Of a DNA stretch of 52,595 bases, positions 1-7,623 are shown piece by piece. Made by a program: the position numbers and the translations under genes. Below the pieces are notes generated by a model, which worked only from the letters and a program-made list of their open reading frames with translations, ran no database searches and had not been told where the DNA came from. The stretch covers positions 1 to 52,595 of the forward strand of contig NZ_CALART010000021.1 in assembly GCF_937888285.1 (NCBI RefSeq), written 5' to 3'. Every line of letters starts with the position of its first letter. Positions within the stretch are counted from its first letter, which is position 1. This DNA comes from an uncultured Aquimonas sp. (GTDB lineage Bacteria > Pseudomonadota > Gammaproteobacteria > Xanthomonadales > Xanthomonadaceae).

Positions 1-96
1 ACCGCCTCCCGCCGCTCCCCAGGGGCCCCGTGGAAGAGCGCGGGCTCCTGCCCGCAAGAGCGCAGAGCTGAAGCGGAAAGCCGGAGCCTGAGCGCT

Positions 97-122
97 CATA
101 GGGTGGGCCCTGGCCCACCATG
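97..122 (+). repeat. REP-like palindrome, family A, copy 1
   Basis: The core GGTGGGCCCTGGCCCACC (102-119) has perfect 8-bp arms around an asymmetric CT centre and is preceded by CATAG. The same core occurs nine times in this window, always between genes, in both orientations. The build (a four-base tag next to a short hairpin) resembles GTAG-type REPs of Stenotrophomonas. No gene is seen in 1-436 on either strand. Confidence 0.8.
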
Positions 123-193
123 AGCTCGACTCTCCCCCGGTCTCCATCGAAACCTGAAAGTCAGCGGCAAGGACAGCAGCATCGCCTCTGCCG

Positions 194-232
194 AAGAAAA
201 GATCCGCCCCGGGCGTCCCTGCCCGGGTGCGG
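194..232 (-). terminator. Probable Rho-independent terminator, minus strand
   Basis: Arms CCCGGGC (208-214) and GCCCGGG (221-227) are extended by CCGC/GCGG with one bulged base. On the minus strand the stem is followed by ATCTTTTCTT, a T-rich tail. It would end transcription from the small gene at 437-667, though about 200 nt beyond its stop. Confidence 0.5.
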
Positions 233-436
233 GGTGCTGCGCGAGTCGCCCGTCCGCGGCGGCTCGTTCCGGTGCATTGCTTTCAAAGCAATCGACGTCC
301 GCTGTCGCGCCGCAGTTCCGGCGGCGGCCCTTCCGTGGACGGCGAGGTGCCGAACCTCGCCGCGGGTCGCATCCTGCGACCGCTGTGGAAACGGGGTTCG
401 ATGCAGGCGCCACTGGGCCTGCGTCGAAGCGAGGTG

Positions 437-667
437 TCAGGCGTGACCGTCGAAGGCGACCCGCTGCAGCTGTGCGCCGCGCAGGCCGCAGGTGCTTTCG
501 GCGTAGCGCGGGCGCGCGTCGAGCAGCAGGGCGCCGTGCTGCGCCGCAGGCTCGGGCGGGGTGTGCGCAGGCTCGTTCGCCGGCAGGCCGCCGCTCAGCA
601 GGGTCAGGACCAGGCCCAGCGCATTGAGGGCCAACTGGTGCAGGACTTGGATCAGGGATTCGAACAT
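437..667 (-). CDS. Small putative membrane protein with a sigma-54 type promoter
   Basis: This 76-residue protein matches no family I recognise. An amphipathic N-terminus (MFESLIQVLHQ) leads into a single hydrophobic stretch (about residues 12-25, LALNALGLVLTLLS). A Pro/Ala/Glu-rich, probably soluble tail follows and contains one Cys. The start at 667 is chosen over an in-frame GTG at 682 because GGAG lies 7 nt upstream of the ATG. A strong -24/-12 promoter match places transcription start near 692, giving a leader of about 25 nt. The next gene, aceF, is divergent. Promoter, ribosome site and membrane segment together argue that the gene is real; its function is unknown. Confidence 0.6.
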   Translation of the reverse strand: MFESLIQVLHQLALNALGLVLTLLSGGLPANEPAHTPPEPAAQHGALLLDARPRYAESTCGLRGAQLQRVAFDGHA

Positions 668-702
668 GGCGGTGCTCCGCACTCGGGTGTCGAGCTCAGC
701 AC

Positions 703-719
703 AGCAGCAACCGTGCCAA
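703..719 (-). promoter_or_regulatory. Sigma-54 (RpoN) promoter, -24/-12 type
   Basis: Read on the minus strand the sequence is TTGGCACGGTTGCTGCT. The invariant GG and GC are exactly 10 bases apart, and only one informative position departs from TTGGCACG-N4-TTGCW. The predicted start near 692 is 25 nt before the ATG of the small gene at 667. Confidence 0.65.
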
Positions 720-781
720 CCTCGGCATCCCAGCTAAATCAATTGCTTGCGCCGCTGTTCGGCTGTCCGTCCGCGTTCGCC

Positions 782-799
782 TGTCCGCATCTGCGGACA
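782..799. promoter_or_regulatory. Palindromic operator, candidate enhancer-binding-protein site
   Basis: TGTCCGCATCTGCGGACA is a perfect inverted repeat with 8-bp arms and a 2-bp centre. It lies about 90-107 bp upstream of the predicted sigma-54 start, a normal distance for an activator bound to an upstream activating sequence. A partial copy (TGTCCGTCCGC) lies just before it. It could instead regulate the divergent aceF gene. Confidence 0.45.
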
Positions 800-968
800 C
801 CGCGCTGCGGTGGGCGTCCGGATCCGGGCAAGCGCCCTGCACGCGGCAGGCGGGTGCCGTCGCGCGCCGCACCACTTGCAGTCCGCTCCGTACAGGCGCG
901 AACAGGCTGGATCATGGGGGGATGCACCGACACAATACGGGTCCGTTTGAAGAGCCGAAGGAGTGTCC

Positions 969-2312
969 ATGGCCACCGTTGAAGCGCGCGTTCCCGATAT
1001 CGGCAGCCACACCGATGTGCCCGTGATCGAGCTGCTGGTCGCGGTGGGGGATCGCGTCAGCAAGGACCAGGGCCTGGTCACGCTGGAATCGGACAAGGCG
1101 ACCATGGAAGTACCGTCCTCGGTGGCGGGCGTGGTCAAGGAGCTCAAGGTCAAGCTGGGCGACACCCTGTCGGAAGGTTCGGTTGTGGCACTGATCGAAG
1201 CTGATGAGGCCGGCGCCGCGCCCACCAAGGCCGCAGCACCAGCGCCCGCCAAGGCCGAGGCGCCCAAGGTCGAAGCGCCGAAGCCCGAGCCGGCCAAGCC
1301 CGAAGCGAGCAAGCCCGAAGCCCCCAAGCCCGCCGCGCCTGCTGCCGCCGAAGCACCGCGCAGCCCGCCGGTCAGCTTCAGCGCGGAAAGCGTGCTGCCG
1401 CAGAACGTGCCGCACGCCAGCCCGGCGGTGCGCCTACATGCGCGCGAACTCGGCGTCGATCTGTCGAAAGTCTCCGGCAGCGGCCGCAAGGGCCGCATCA
1501 CCCGCGAGGACGTCAATGCCTACGTCAAGCAGGCGCTGGCGCGTCCGGCCGCGGCTGCACCGGCGGGCGGCGGCGGCGGCCTGAACCTGCTGCCCTGGCC
1601 CAAGGTCGATTTCGCCAAGTTCGGCGCGGTCGAAACCCAGCCGCTGTCGCGCATCAAGAAGATTTCCGGCGCCAACCTCGCTCGCAACTGGGCGATGATC
1701 CCGCACGTCACCCAGTTCGAGCAGGCCGACATCAGCGAGATGGAGGCCTTCCGCAAGAGGATGGGCGAGGAGAACCCGAACCAGAAGATCACCCCGCTGG
1801 TGTTCCTGATCAAGGCGGCGGTGGCGGCGCTCAAGGCCTTCCCCAGCTTCAACGCTTCGCTGGACGAGAGCGGCGAGAACCTGGTGTTCAAGAAGTACTT
1901 CCACATCGGCATCGCGGTCGATACGCCCGATGGGCTGGTGGTGCCGGTGATCCGCGACGCTGACTCCAAGGGCCTGCTGCAGCTTGCCGCCGAACTCGGC
2001 GAGATCTCCAAGAAGGCGCGCGACAAGAAGCTCGGCCCGGCCGACATGTCCGGCGGCTGCTTCTCGATCTCCAGCCTGGGCGGCATTGGCGGCACCAGCT
2101 TCACGCCGATCATCAATGCGCCCGAGGTCGCGATCATGGGCGTGTCGAAGAGCGAGATGCGGCCGATCTGGAACGGCAAGGAGTTCGAGCCGCGGCTGAT
2201 GCTGCCGCTGTCGCTGTCCTACGACCACCGCGTCATCGACGGCGCCGAAGCCGCGCGCTTCGCCAGCTTCTTCGCCAAGCAGCTTGGAGACATCCGCCGG
2301 CTGCTGCTGTAA
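969..2312 (+). CDS. aceF: Dihydrolipoyllysine-residue acetyltransferase (pyruvate dehydrogenase E2)
   Basis: This is the core enzyme of the pyruvate dehydrogenase complex; it passes the acetyl group from lipoamide to CoA in the cytoplasm. The 447-residue protein has one lipoyl domain (about 1-77, lipoylated Lys43 in ESDKATMEV), an Ala/Pro/Lys/Glu linker (80-135), and a peripheral subunit-binding domain (about 142-178). The catalytic domain (about 210-447) carries the active-site HRVIDG with His420 and Asp424. The ATG at 969 is preferred over a GTG at 963 because AAGGAG ends 5 nt before it. Neither the E1 nor the E3 gene adjoins it. Some related E2s carry two or three lipoyl domains; this one has a single domain. 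Confidence 0.95.
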   Translation: MATVEARVPDIGSHTDVPVIELLVAVGDRVSKDQGLVTLESDKATMEVPSSVAGVVKELKVKLGDTLSEGSVVALIEADEAGAAPTKAAAPAPAKAEAPKVEAPKPEPAKPEASKPEAPKPAAPAAAEAPRSPPVSFSAESVLPQNVPHASPAVRLHARELGVDLSKVSGSGRKGRITREDVNAYVKQALARPAAAAPAGGGGGLNLLPWPKVDFAKFGAVETQPLSRIKKISGANLARNWAMIPHVTQFEQADISEMEAFRKRMGEENPNQKITPLVFLIKAAVAALKAFPSFNASLDESGENLVFKKYFHIGIAVDTPDGLVVPVIRDADSKGLLQLAAELGEISKKARDKKLGPADMSGGCFSISSLGGIGGTSFTPIINAPEVAIMGVSKSEMRPIWNGKEFEPRLMLPLSLSYDHRVIDGAEAARFASFFAKQLGDIRRLLL

Positions 2313-2334
2313 CTCGTTGGCACGGCGGCAAGCG

Positions 2335-2372
2335 AGGGCCCGCCTCCTCCCGACGAGGACGCGGGCCCTTTG
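2335..2372 (+). terminator. Terminator after aceF
   Basis: Arms AGGGCCCGC (2335-2343) and GCGGGCCCT (2361-2369) have an inner CCTC/GAGG pairing and are followed by a short T-containing tail. The hairpin lies 23 nt after the aceF stop. Confidence 0.65.
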
Positions 2373-2683
2373 CCTTGATTGGTTTGTGCGCAGCAGCAAG
2401 CTGTTGCGTGGCATAAGGTTCCGCAAAGCGGTTCCCGAAGGGCATGACTAAAGGCATACTCCGCGCCAGCGTCCTGCCGCGCTGCAACGTGGTTTGACGC
2501 TGGCTTGCGGCGGCGTGGAGCCACCGCCGCGGTCGAAACCGAGCGTGGTCGCACAGCGCAGGCTGCAAGGCCCGGAACAGGGCAGGGTGGGGCGGATGCC
2601 GGGGGGCGTCGACCATCGCAGGGGCCAGCGCTGGCAGCCACGCACGGGGGCGGCTTCATCCACTGACTGCGGGGAACCTGAGC
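2373..2683. other. Intergenic leader of the TonB-dependent receptor
   Basis: No gene is seen in these 311 bases. A GTGGCATAAGGTTCCGCA stretch recalls sigma-54 but has the wrong GG-GC spacing. No Fur-like palindrome could be made out. GGGGAA precedes the receptor ATG by about 8 nt. Confidence 0.4.
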
Positions 2684-5293
2684 ATGAACACGATTCACCG
2701 ACATGGGCCGCGCGCCCATCGTCTGACGGGCGCGCTGCGCCTTGCCCTGATGGGCGGCTGCATCGCCGGGGCGGCAGCGCTGCTGCCGTCTGCTGCCAGC
2801 GCACAGGAAGAAACACCTTCCGCCGAGAACGCCAAGGCGCTGGATGTGATCTCGGTGCTGGGCTCGCGCAAGCAGCCGCGCAGCGAGGCCAATTCGCCGG
2901 TGCCGGTGGACATCATCAGCGGCGAGGAATTCCACAACCAGGGCCTGACCGACGTGCTGGACCAGATCCGCACGGTGGTGCCCTCGCTCAATGTCAACCT
3001 GCAGCCGATCAGCGACGCGGCCACGCTGGTGCGCCCGGCCAATCTTCGCGGCCTGCCGCCCGACAGCACCCTGGTGCTGGTCAACGGCAAGCGCCGCCAC
3101 CGCTCGGCGGTGATCACCTTCCTCGGCAGCGGCCTGTCCGACGGCTCGCAGGGCCCGGACATCTCGGTGTTCCCGTCGATCGCGCTGTCCCAGGTCGAGG
3201 TGCTGCGCGATGGCGCGGCCGCGCAGTACGGCTCGGACGCGATCGCCGGCGTCATCAACTTCAACCTGAAATCCGACCGTGAAGGCGGCTCGCTGGAAGT
3301 GCTGGGTGGCCAGCACTATGCCGGCGATGGCACCACCGCCCAGGTCGCCGGCAACATCGGCCTGCCGTTCTCGCCGCAGGGTTTCGCCAACCTGAGCTTC
3401 GAGTACCGCGAGGCCGACCCCACCGACCGCAGCGTGCAGCGCGGCGATGCGGCCGAGGTCGCGGCCAGCGGCAACCCCTTCGTGCCCGACCCGGCCCAGG
3501 TCTGGGGCAGCCCCGAGGTCAAGCGCGACTTCAAGCTGGTCGCCAATCTCGGTCTGGAGCTGAACGACGACCTCGACTGGTACCTGTTCGGCAATGCCGC
3601 CTCGCGCGACATCGACGGCGGCTTCTACTACCGCAATCCGGTGTCGCGCGCCGGTGTGTTCTCCGGCGATGGCGGTGAGACGCTGTTGATCGGCAACCTT
3701 GGCGGCGCCGCCTGTCCCACCATCGCCCTGCGCGATGCCGCCGGCAACCTGCGGCCGTTCAGCGCGGTCAACGCCCAGGTCACCGCGCTGCCGGCCAACT
3801 GCTACACCTTCTTCCGCGACTTCCCCGGCGGCTTCACCCCGCGCTTCGGCGGCGTGGTCCGCGACGGCTCGCTGGTCACCGGCGTGCGCGGCACCACCGC
3901 CGGCGGACTGCGCTGGGATCTCAGCGCCTCGCAGGGCCGCAGCGAAGTCGACTTCTACATCTACAACACCGTCAACGCCTCCATGGGCCCGAACCAGCCC
4001 GAGGGCTACCGCTTCAATCCGGGCGCCTACGAGCAGACCGAAACCAACTTCAACCTCGACCTGGTGAAGGTGGTCGACGCCGCCTGGACCCAGTACGGCC
4101 TGAGCGTGGCCGGCGGCCTGGAATGGCGCGAGGAGCAGTTCGAGGCCTTCAACGGCGACCAGGCCAGCTTCGAGATCGGGCCGCTGGCCTCGCAGGGCTT
4201 CCTGATCGGCTCGAACGGCTTCCCGGGCTTCAGCCCGCGCGATGCCGGCAGCTGGAGCCGCAGCAACTACGCGGCCTATGTCGATCTCGAGGCCGACCTC
4301 AGCGAACGCCTGCTGCTGGCGACCGCCCTGCGCTTCGAGGACTTCGAGGACTTCGGCACCACCACCAACTGGAAGCTCACCGGCCGCTTCCAGGCCACCG
4401 ATGCGCTGGCTCTGCGCGGTGCGGTGAGCACGGGTTTCCGCGCGCCGACGCCGGGCCAGAGCAATGTGCGTGCAGTCACCACCCAGTTCATCGGCGGCGA
4501 GCTGCGCGACACCGCGACCCTGCCGCCGACCAACCCGATCGCCCAGCGTTTCGGCGGCCAGCCGCTGCAGCCCGAGGAGTCGTTCAACCTGTCGTTCGGC
4601 GCGGTCTACAGCCTCGATGCCTGGCTGTTCACTGCCGACTACTACCGCATCGACGTCGAGGATCGCATCGCCCAGAGCGCCAACTTCGCACTCACCCCGG
4701 CCGACCGCGCGGCCCTGGTCGCGCAGGGCGTGCAGGAAGCGATCAGCCTCGACAGCGTGCGCTTCTTCATCAACGACTTCGACACCAAGACCGACGGCGT
4801 CGACCTGGTCACCAGCTACGAGAGCGACCACTTCGGCGGCGACACCACCTACGCGCTGGCGATGAACTGGAACCGCACCGAGGTCACCGACTTCTCGCCC
4901 GCGATCATCGGCGAGGCGCGCGTGCAGATCCTGGAAGACGCACTGCCGCGCACCAAGGGCAGCTTCAGCATCAACCACCAGCGCGAGCGCTGGCACGCGA
5001 TGACCCGCCTCAACTACTACGGCAGCTTCTACGAGGACCATGTCGACAGCGGCTGCGTGGTCGGGCCGGACTGCCTGCCGATCTACGGCGATGCGGCGCT
5101 GATCGTCGATGCCGAGGTCGGCTACAAGTTCGACAACGGCCTGTTCGTCAATGTCGGCGCGCAGAATCTGTTCGACAAGGAGCCCGAGCTGAACCCCTAC
5201 GGTGAAGCGGTGGTTGGCGCGAAGTTCCCGCCGCTGGCGCCCTATGGCTTCAACGGCGGCTTCTATTACGTCCGCATGGGCTGGAGGTTCTGA
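2684..5293 (+). CDS. TonB-dependent outer-membrane receptor
   Basis: This 869-residue protein is an outer-membrane importer energised by TonB-ExbBD. An N-terminal signal peptide ends near residue 41 (SAASAQEE). It is followed by a TonB-box-like LDVISVLGSR and a plug domain (about 58-170) containing the typical LRDGAAAQYGSDAIAGVINF segment in slightly shorter form. The remainder is a 22-strand-type barrel rich in aromatic, alternating residues, and the protein ends in the outer-membrane signature YYVRMGWRF with terminal Phe. The substrate cannot be read from sequence; no siderophore or vitamin B12 gene adjoins it. A strong hairpin follows the stop. Confidence 0.92.
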   Translation: MNTIHRHGPRAHRLTGALRLALMGGCIAGAAALLPSAASAQEETPSAENAKALDVISVLGSRKQPRSEANSPVPVDIISGEEFHNQGLTDVLDQIRTVVPSLNVNLQPISDAATLVRPANLRGLPPDSTLVLVNGKRRHRSAVITFLGSGLSDGSQGPDISVFPSIALSQVEVLRDGAAAQYGSDAIAGVINFNLKSDREGGSLEVLGGQHYAGDGTTAQVAGNIGLPFSPQGFANLSFEYREADPTDRSVQRGDAAEVAASGNPFVPDPAQVWGSPEVKRDFKLVANLGLELNDDLDWYLFGNAASRDIDGGFYYRNPVSRAGVFSGDGGETLLIGNLGGAACPTIALRDAAGNLRPFSAVNAQVTALPANCYTFFRDFPGGFTPRFGGVVRDGSLVTGVRGTTAGGLRWDLSASQGRSEVDFYIYNTVNASMGPNQPEGYRFNPGAYEQTETNFNLDLVKVVDAAWTQYGLSVAGGLEWREEQFEAFNGDQASFEIGPLASQGFLIGSNGFPGFSPRDAGSWSRSNYAAYVDLEADLSERLLLATALRFEDFEDFGTTTNWKLTGRFQATDALALRGAVSTGFRAPTPGQSNVRAVTTQFIGGELRDTATLPPTNPIAQRFGGQPLQPEESFNLSFGAVYSLDAWLFTADYYRIDVEDRIAQSANFALTPADRAALVAQGVQEAISLDSVRFFINDFDTKTDGVDLVTSYESDHFGGDTTYALAMNWNRTEVTDFSPAIIGEARVQILEDALPRTKGSFSINHQRERWHAMTRLNYYGSFYEDHVDSGCVVGPDCLPIYGDAALIVDAEVGYKFDNGLFVNVGAQNLFDKEPELNPYGEAVVGAKFPPLAPYGFNGGFYYVRMGWRF

Positions 5294-5304
5294 TCCATCC
5301 GCCA

Positions 5305-5335
5305 CCGCGGCGACGGCTTTGCGCCGTCGCCGCGG
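5305..5335 (+). terminator. Strong hairpin after the receptor gene
   Basis: Thirteen-bp perfect arms (5305-5317 and 5323-5335, CCGCGGCGACGGC and its complement) enclose a 5-nt loop. There is no U-run after it, so intrinsic termination is uncertain. It also sits 20 nt before the next start codon. Confidence 0.5.
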
Positions 5336-5354
5336 GCTGGCAGGATGCGGCCTC

Positions 5355-5939
5355 ATGAACACCGCCGCCAACGCTGCCGAGCCCCTGCTCACCCTCGCCC
5401 GCGAGCCCGCCCACTTCGAGGGCATCCTCGACCTGCAGCGGCGCAATCTGCGGCAGAGCCTGAGCGAGCACCAGCAGGCGCAGGACGGTTTCGTCTACGT
5501 CGAGCACGACCTGCCCCTGCTCACCCGCATGGCCGCGCAGTCGCCGCAGGCGATCGCGCTTGCGGATGCGCGCGTGGTCGGCTACAGCCTGTCGATGCGG
5601 CCCTCAATGGCCGAGTGGCTGCCGGCGCTGCAACCCATGTTCGAGCAGTTCGAACGCATGCAGTGGCGCGGTCGGCGCCTTGGCGACTTCCGCTACGTGG
5701 TTGGCGGCCAGGTCTGCGTGGACCCGGCCTGGCGTGGCCGTGGTCTGATCGGCGCGCTCTATACCTGCATTCGTGATGCGGCGGGCTCCGACGTCGAGCT
5801 GTGCATGACCGAGATCGCCCTGCGCAACACGGTGTCGCGACGTGCGCACGAGCGCATCGGCTTCGTCGAGGTGGGCCGCTATTCCGATGCCCACGAAGAC
5901 TGGTCAGTGGTGGCCTGGCCTTGGTGGGACGCGCGCTGA
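5355..5939 (+). CDS. GNAT-family N-acetyltransferase
   Basis: This 194-residue protein is predicted to transfer an acetyl group from acetyl-CoA to an unknown amine. The acetyl-CoA pyrophosphate-binding motif A is VCVDPAWRGRGLIGALY, with R127-G-R-G130 matching (Q/R)xxGx(G/A). The C-terminal half (TEIALRNTVSRRAHERIGFVEVG in essence) is the usual beta-alpha-beta end of the fold. The ATG at 5355 is chosen because the longer reading frame runs back into the receptor gene. It stands alone between the receptor hairpin and a REP cluster. Confidence 0.8.
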   Translation: MNTAANAAEPLLTLAREPAHFEGILDLQRRNLRQSLSEHQQAQDGFVYVEHDLPLLTRMAAQSPQAIALADARVVGYSLSMRPSMAEWLPALQPMFEQFERMQWRGRRLGDFRYVVGGQVCVDPAWRGRGLIGALYTCIRDAAGSDVELCMTEIALRNTVSRRAHERIGFVEVGRYSDAHEDWSVVAWPWWDAR

Positions 5940-6018
5940 GTGCGGCTCGTGGCGGAAGCGGGACACGACGTGGCGCCGGGATGCTCCAAAGAAACAGAAG
6001 GCTTGCGACCCCGTGTGC

Positions 6019-6209
6019 CGTCGCCCCCGCGCAGGCGGGGGCCCAGACCCGTGGTCTCAGTCGCAAGAATCCTGGATCCCCGCCTTCGCGGGGATGACGA
6101 ACCCTGGCTTCGTCGAGAACCGCTGCACCACGAAGCGGGGCTGAGAAGCGCCCACACAGACTCCCCGCCGCTCTCCCGGTCCGTCGCCCCCGCGAAGGCG
6201 GGGGCCCAG
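6019..6209. repeat. Cluster of three REP elements (family C)
   Basis: Three related imperfect palindromes of 28 bp occur at 6019-6046, 6072-6099 (inverted) and 6182-6209, all built on CCCCGC-N2/3-GCGGGG. The first two form an inverted pair. In frame they read as VAPAKAGAQ-type peptides, so upstream extensions of the next gene through them are artefacts. Confidence 0.75.
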
Positions 6210-6224
6210 CTGCGCGCGCCGCGC

Positions 6225-7454
6225 TTGCCGATCCGCTCGGCGATTGCGTTTCTTCTTGTGCTGCTGCTGGCGGCCTGCGCCGCGGATGACCCGCCAGCGC
6301 CTCAGACCCTCGCGCACGAAGCCTACGTCTGGCAGCGCCAGTGGACCCCGTCGGTGGGCGCCGCGGTGCGCGAACACAGCGCCGACTTCCGCGGCCTGCG
6401 CGTGCTCGCGCTGCAGCAGATCGGCGATGAACGTATCGAGGTGAGGCCTGACCTCGACGCGCTGCGCGACCGCGGGCTGCCGCTGCGCCTTGTGCTGCGG
6501 ATCGAAGGCAGTCGCTCGCGCGCCGATGCCGACACGCTGGCCGGTGCGCTGGGCGAGATCGCGCAGCAGTGGCGCGGGCGCGGGCTGCAGGTCGAGGGTG
6601 TGGAAGTCGACCACGACTGCGCCAACGCAGCGCTGACCGACTACGCCGACTGGCTGGGTCGCTTTCGCGCGGCTCTGCCATCCGACCTCGCGCTGTCGAT
6701 CACCGCACTGCCGAGCTGGCTGGAAGCGCCCGAGGGCCTGCGCGAACTGCGCGAGGTCGCCGATGAGACGGTGCTGCAGGTGCACGCCGTCGAAGCCTGG
6801 CGCAGTGCGCTGGTCGACGTCGACTCCAGCCTGCGCTGGGCGCGCGCCTGGCAGGCGCATGCGTCGCGACCCTTCCGTGTCGCGCTGCCGGCCTACCGCC
6901 TGCGCGTGCAGCTGGGGCGTGACGGCAAACCCGCGGCCGTCGATGCCGAGGGCGCGCTCGATCGCAGCGGGCAGGGCGCGCAGGAGCGCCGCGCCGATCC
7001 CGCCGAGGTTGCGCGGCTCGTGCGTGCGCTCGAGGCCGAGCCGCTGCCGCAGCTGCAGGGCCTGCTGTGGTTCCGCCTGCCGGTGGCCGGCGACCGTCGC
7101 AGCTGGGCGCCTTCGACCCTGGCCGCGGTGATGCGCGGCGCGCTGCCGCTGGCCTCGATCGAGCTGCAGGCGATCGCGCGTGGCCCGGGTCTGCAGGACC
7201 TGCTGCTGCGTAATTCCGGCGCGATCGACGCGGCCGCGCCAGAGCGGATCGCCCTGCCTGCGCACTGCACGCTCGTGGAAGGCGTAGGGGCGTATGCGGC
7301 TGAACCCGGCAGTGCCGCGCTGCGGGCCGCAGCGCCGCCCTGGCTGGCGCCGGGGACCACGCAGGCGCTTGGCTTCGCGCGCTGCGAGCCGGCGTTACCC
7401 ATGCTGCAGCGTCTGCCGGTCGATGTCGAAGAGGCACGCGCGCGCAGCCGTTGA
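6225..7454 (+). CDS. DUF3142 lipoprotein
   Basis: This predicted exported lipoprotein of 409 residues has N-terminal hydrophobic run AIAFLLVLLLAAC, with the lipobox LAAC near residue 17. It contains recognisable DUF3142 sequence: YVWQRQWTPSV at the start of the mature part and ALSITALPSWL in the middle. That fold suggests a glycoside-hydrolase-like barrel, but no activity is established to my knowledge. No ATG fits between the REP cluster and the signal peptide, so a TTG at 6225 is taken as the start; its ribosome site is poor. It is followed 169 bp later by the exported repeat protein at 7624. Confidence 0.7.
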   Translation: MPIRSAIAFLLVLLLAACAADDPPAPQTLAHEAYVWQRQWTPSVGAAVREHSADFRGLRVLALQQIGDERIEVRPDLDALRDRGLPLRLVLRIEGSRSRADADTLAGALGEIAQQWRGRGLQVEGVEVDHDCANAALTDYADWLGRFRAALPSDLALSITALPSWLEAPEGLRELREVADETVLQVHAVEAWRSALVDVDSSLRWARAWQAHASRPFRVALPAYRLRVQLGRDGKPAAVDAEGALDRSGQGAQERRADPAEVARLVRALEAEPLPQLQGLLWFRLPVAGDRRSWAPSTLAAVMRGALPLASIELQAIARGPGLQDLLLRNSGAIDAAAPERIALPAHCTLVEGVGAYAAEPGSAALRAAAPPWLAPGTTQALGFARCEPALPMLQRLPVDVEEARARSR

Positions 7455-7623
7455 GCCTCGCGGCGCCGGGATGCGACTACGCGTGCGCATGCATGGGTGT
7501 GGCGTCGCCTCGCGAATCCGGATCGCGCCGCCCCTGAATTGCCCGAAATCTGGCGTAGTGTGCTGCCGCTGCCAGAGGCCGCAGCGTCCCCTTCCACATG
7601 CCACCGCCGAGTTCCGCCAGACC

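Noticed and set aside
96..413. 105-codon minus-strand open frame at the window start
   Set aside because: Runs through the REP palindrome and the terminator hairpin; no protein-like features.
2410..2450. Sigma-54 promoter before the TonB-dependent receptor
   Set aside because: GG and GC are 11 bases apart instead of 10.
2219..5446. 1075-codon open frame on the minus strand opposite the TonB-dependent receptor
   Set aside because: Antisense shadow of a GC-rich gene. It has no family motifs, and the plus-strand protein has clear signal peptide, plug and barrel features.
5940..6224. N-terminal extension of the DUF3142 protein
   Set aside because: It would translate straight through three REP palindromes. 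The real signal peptide starts at about 6225.
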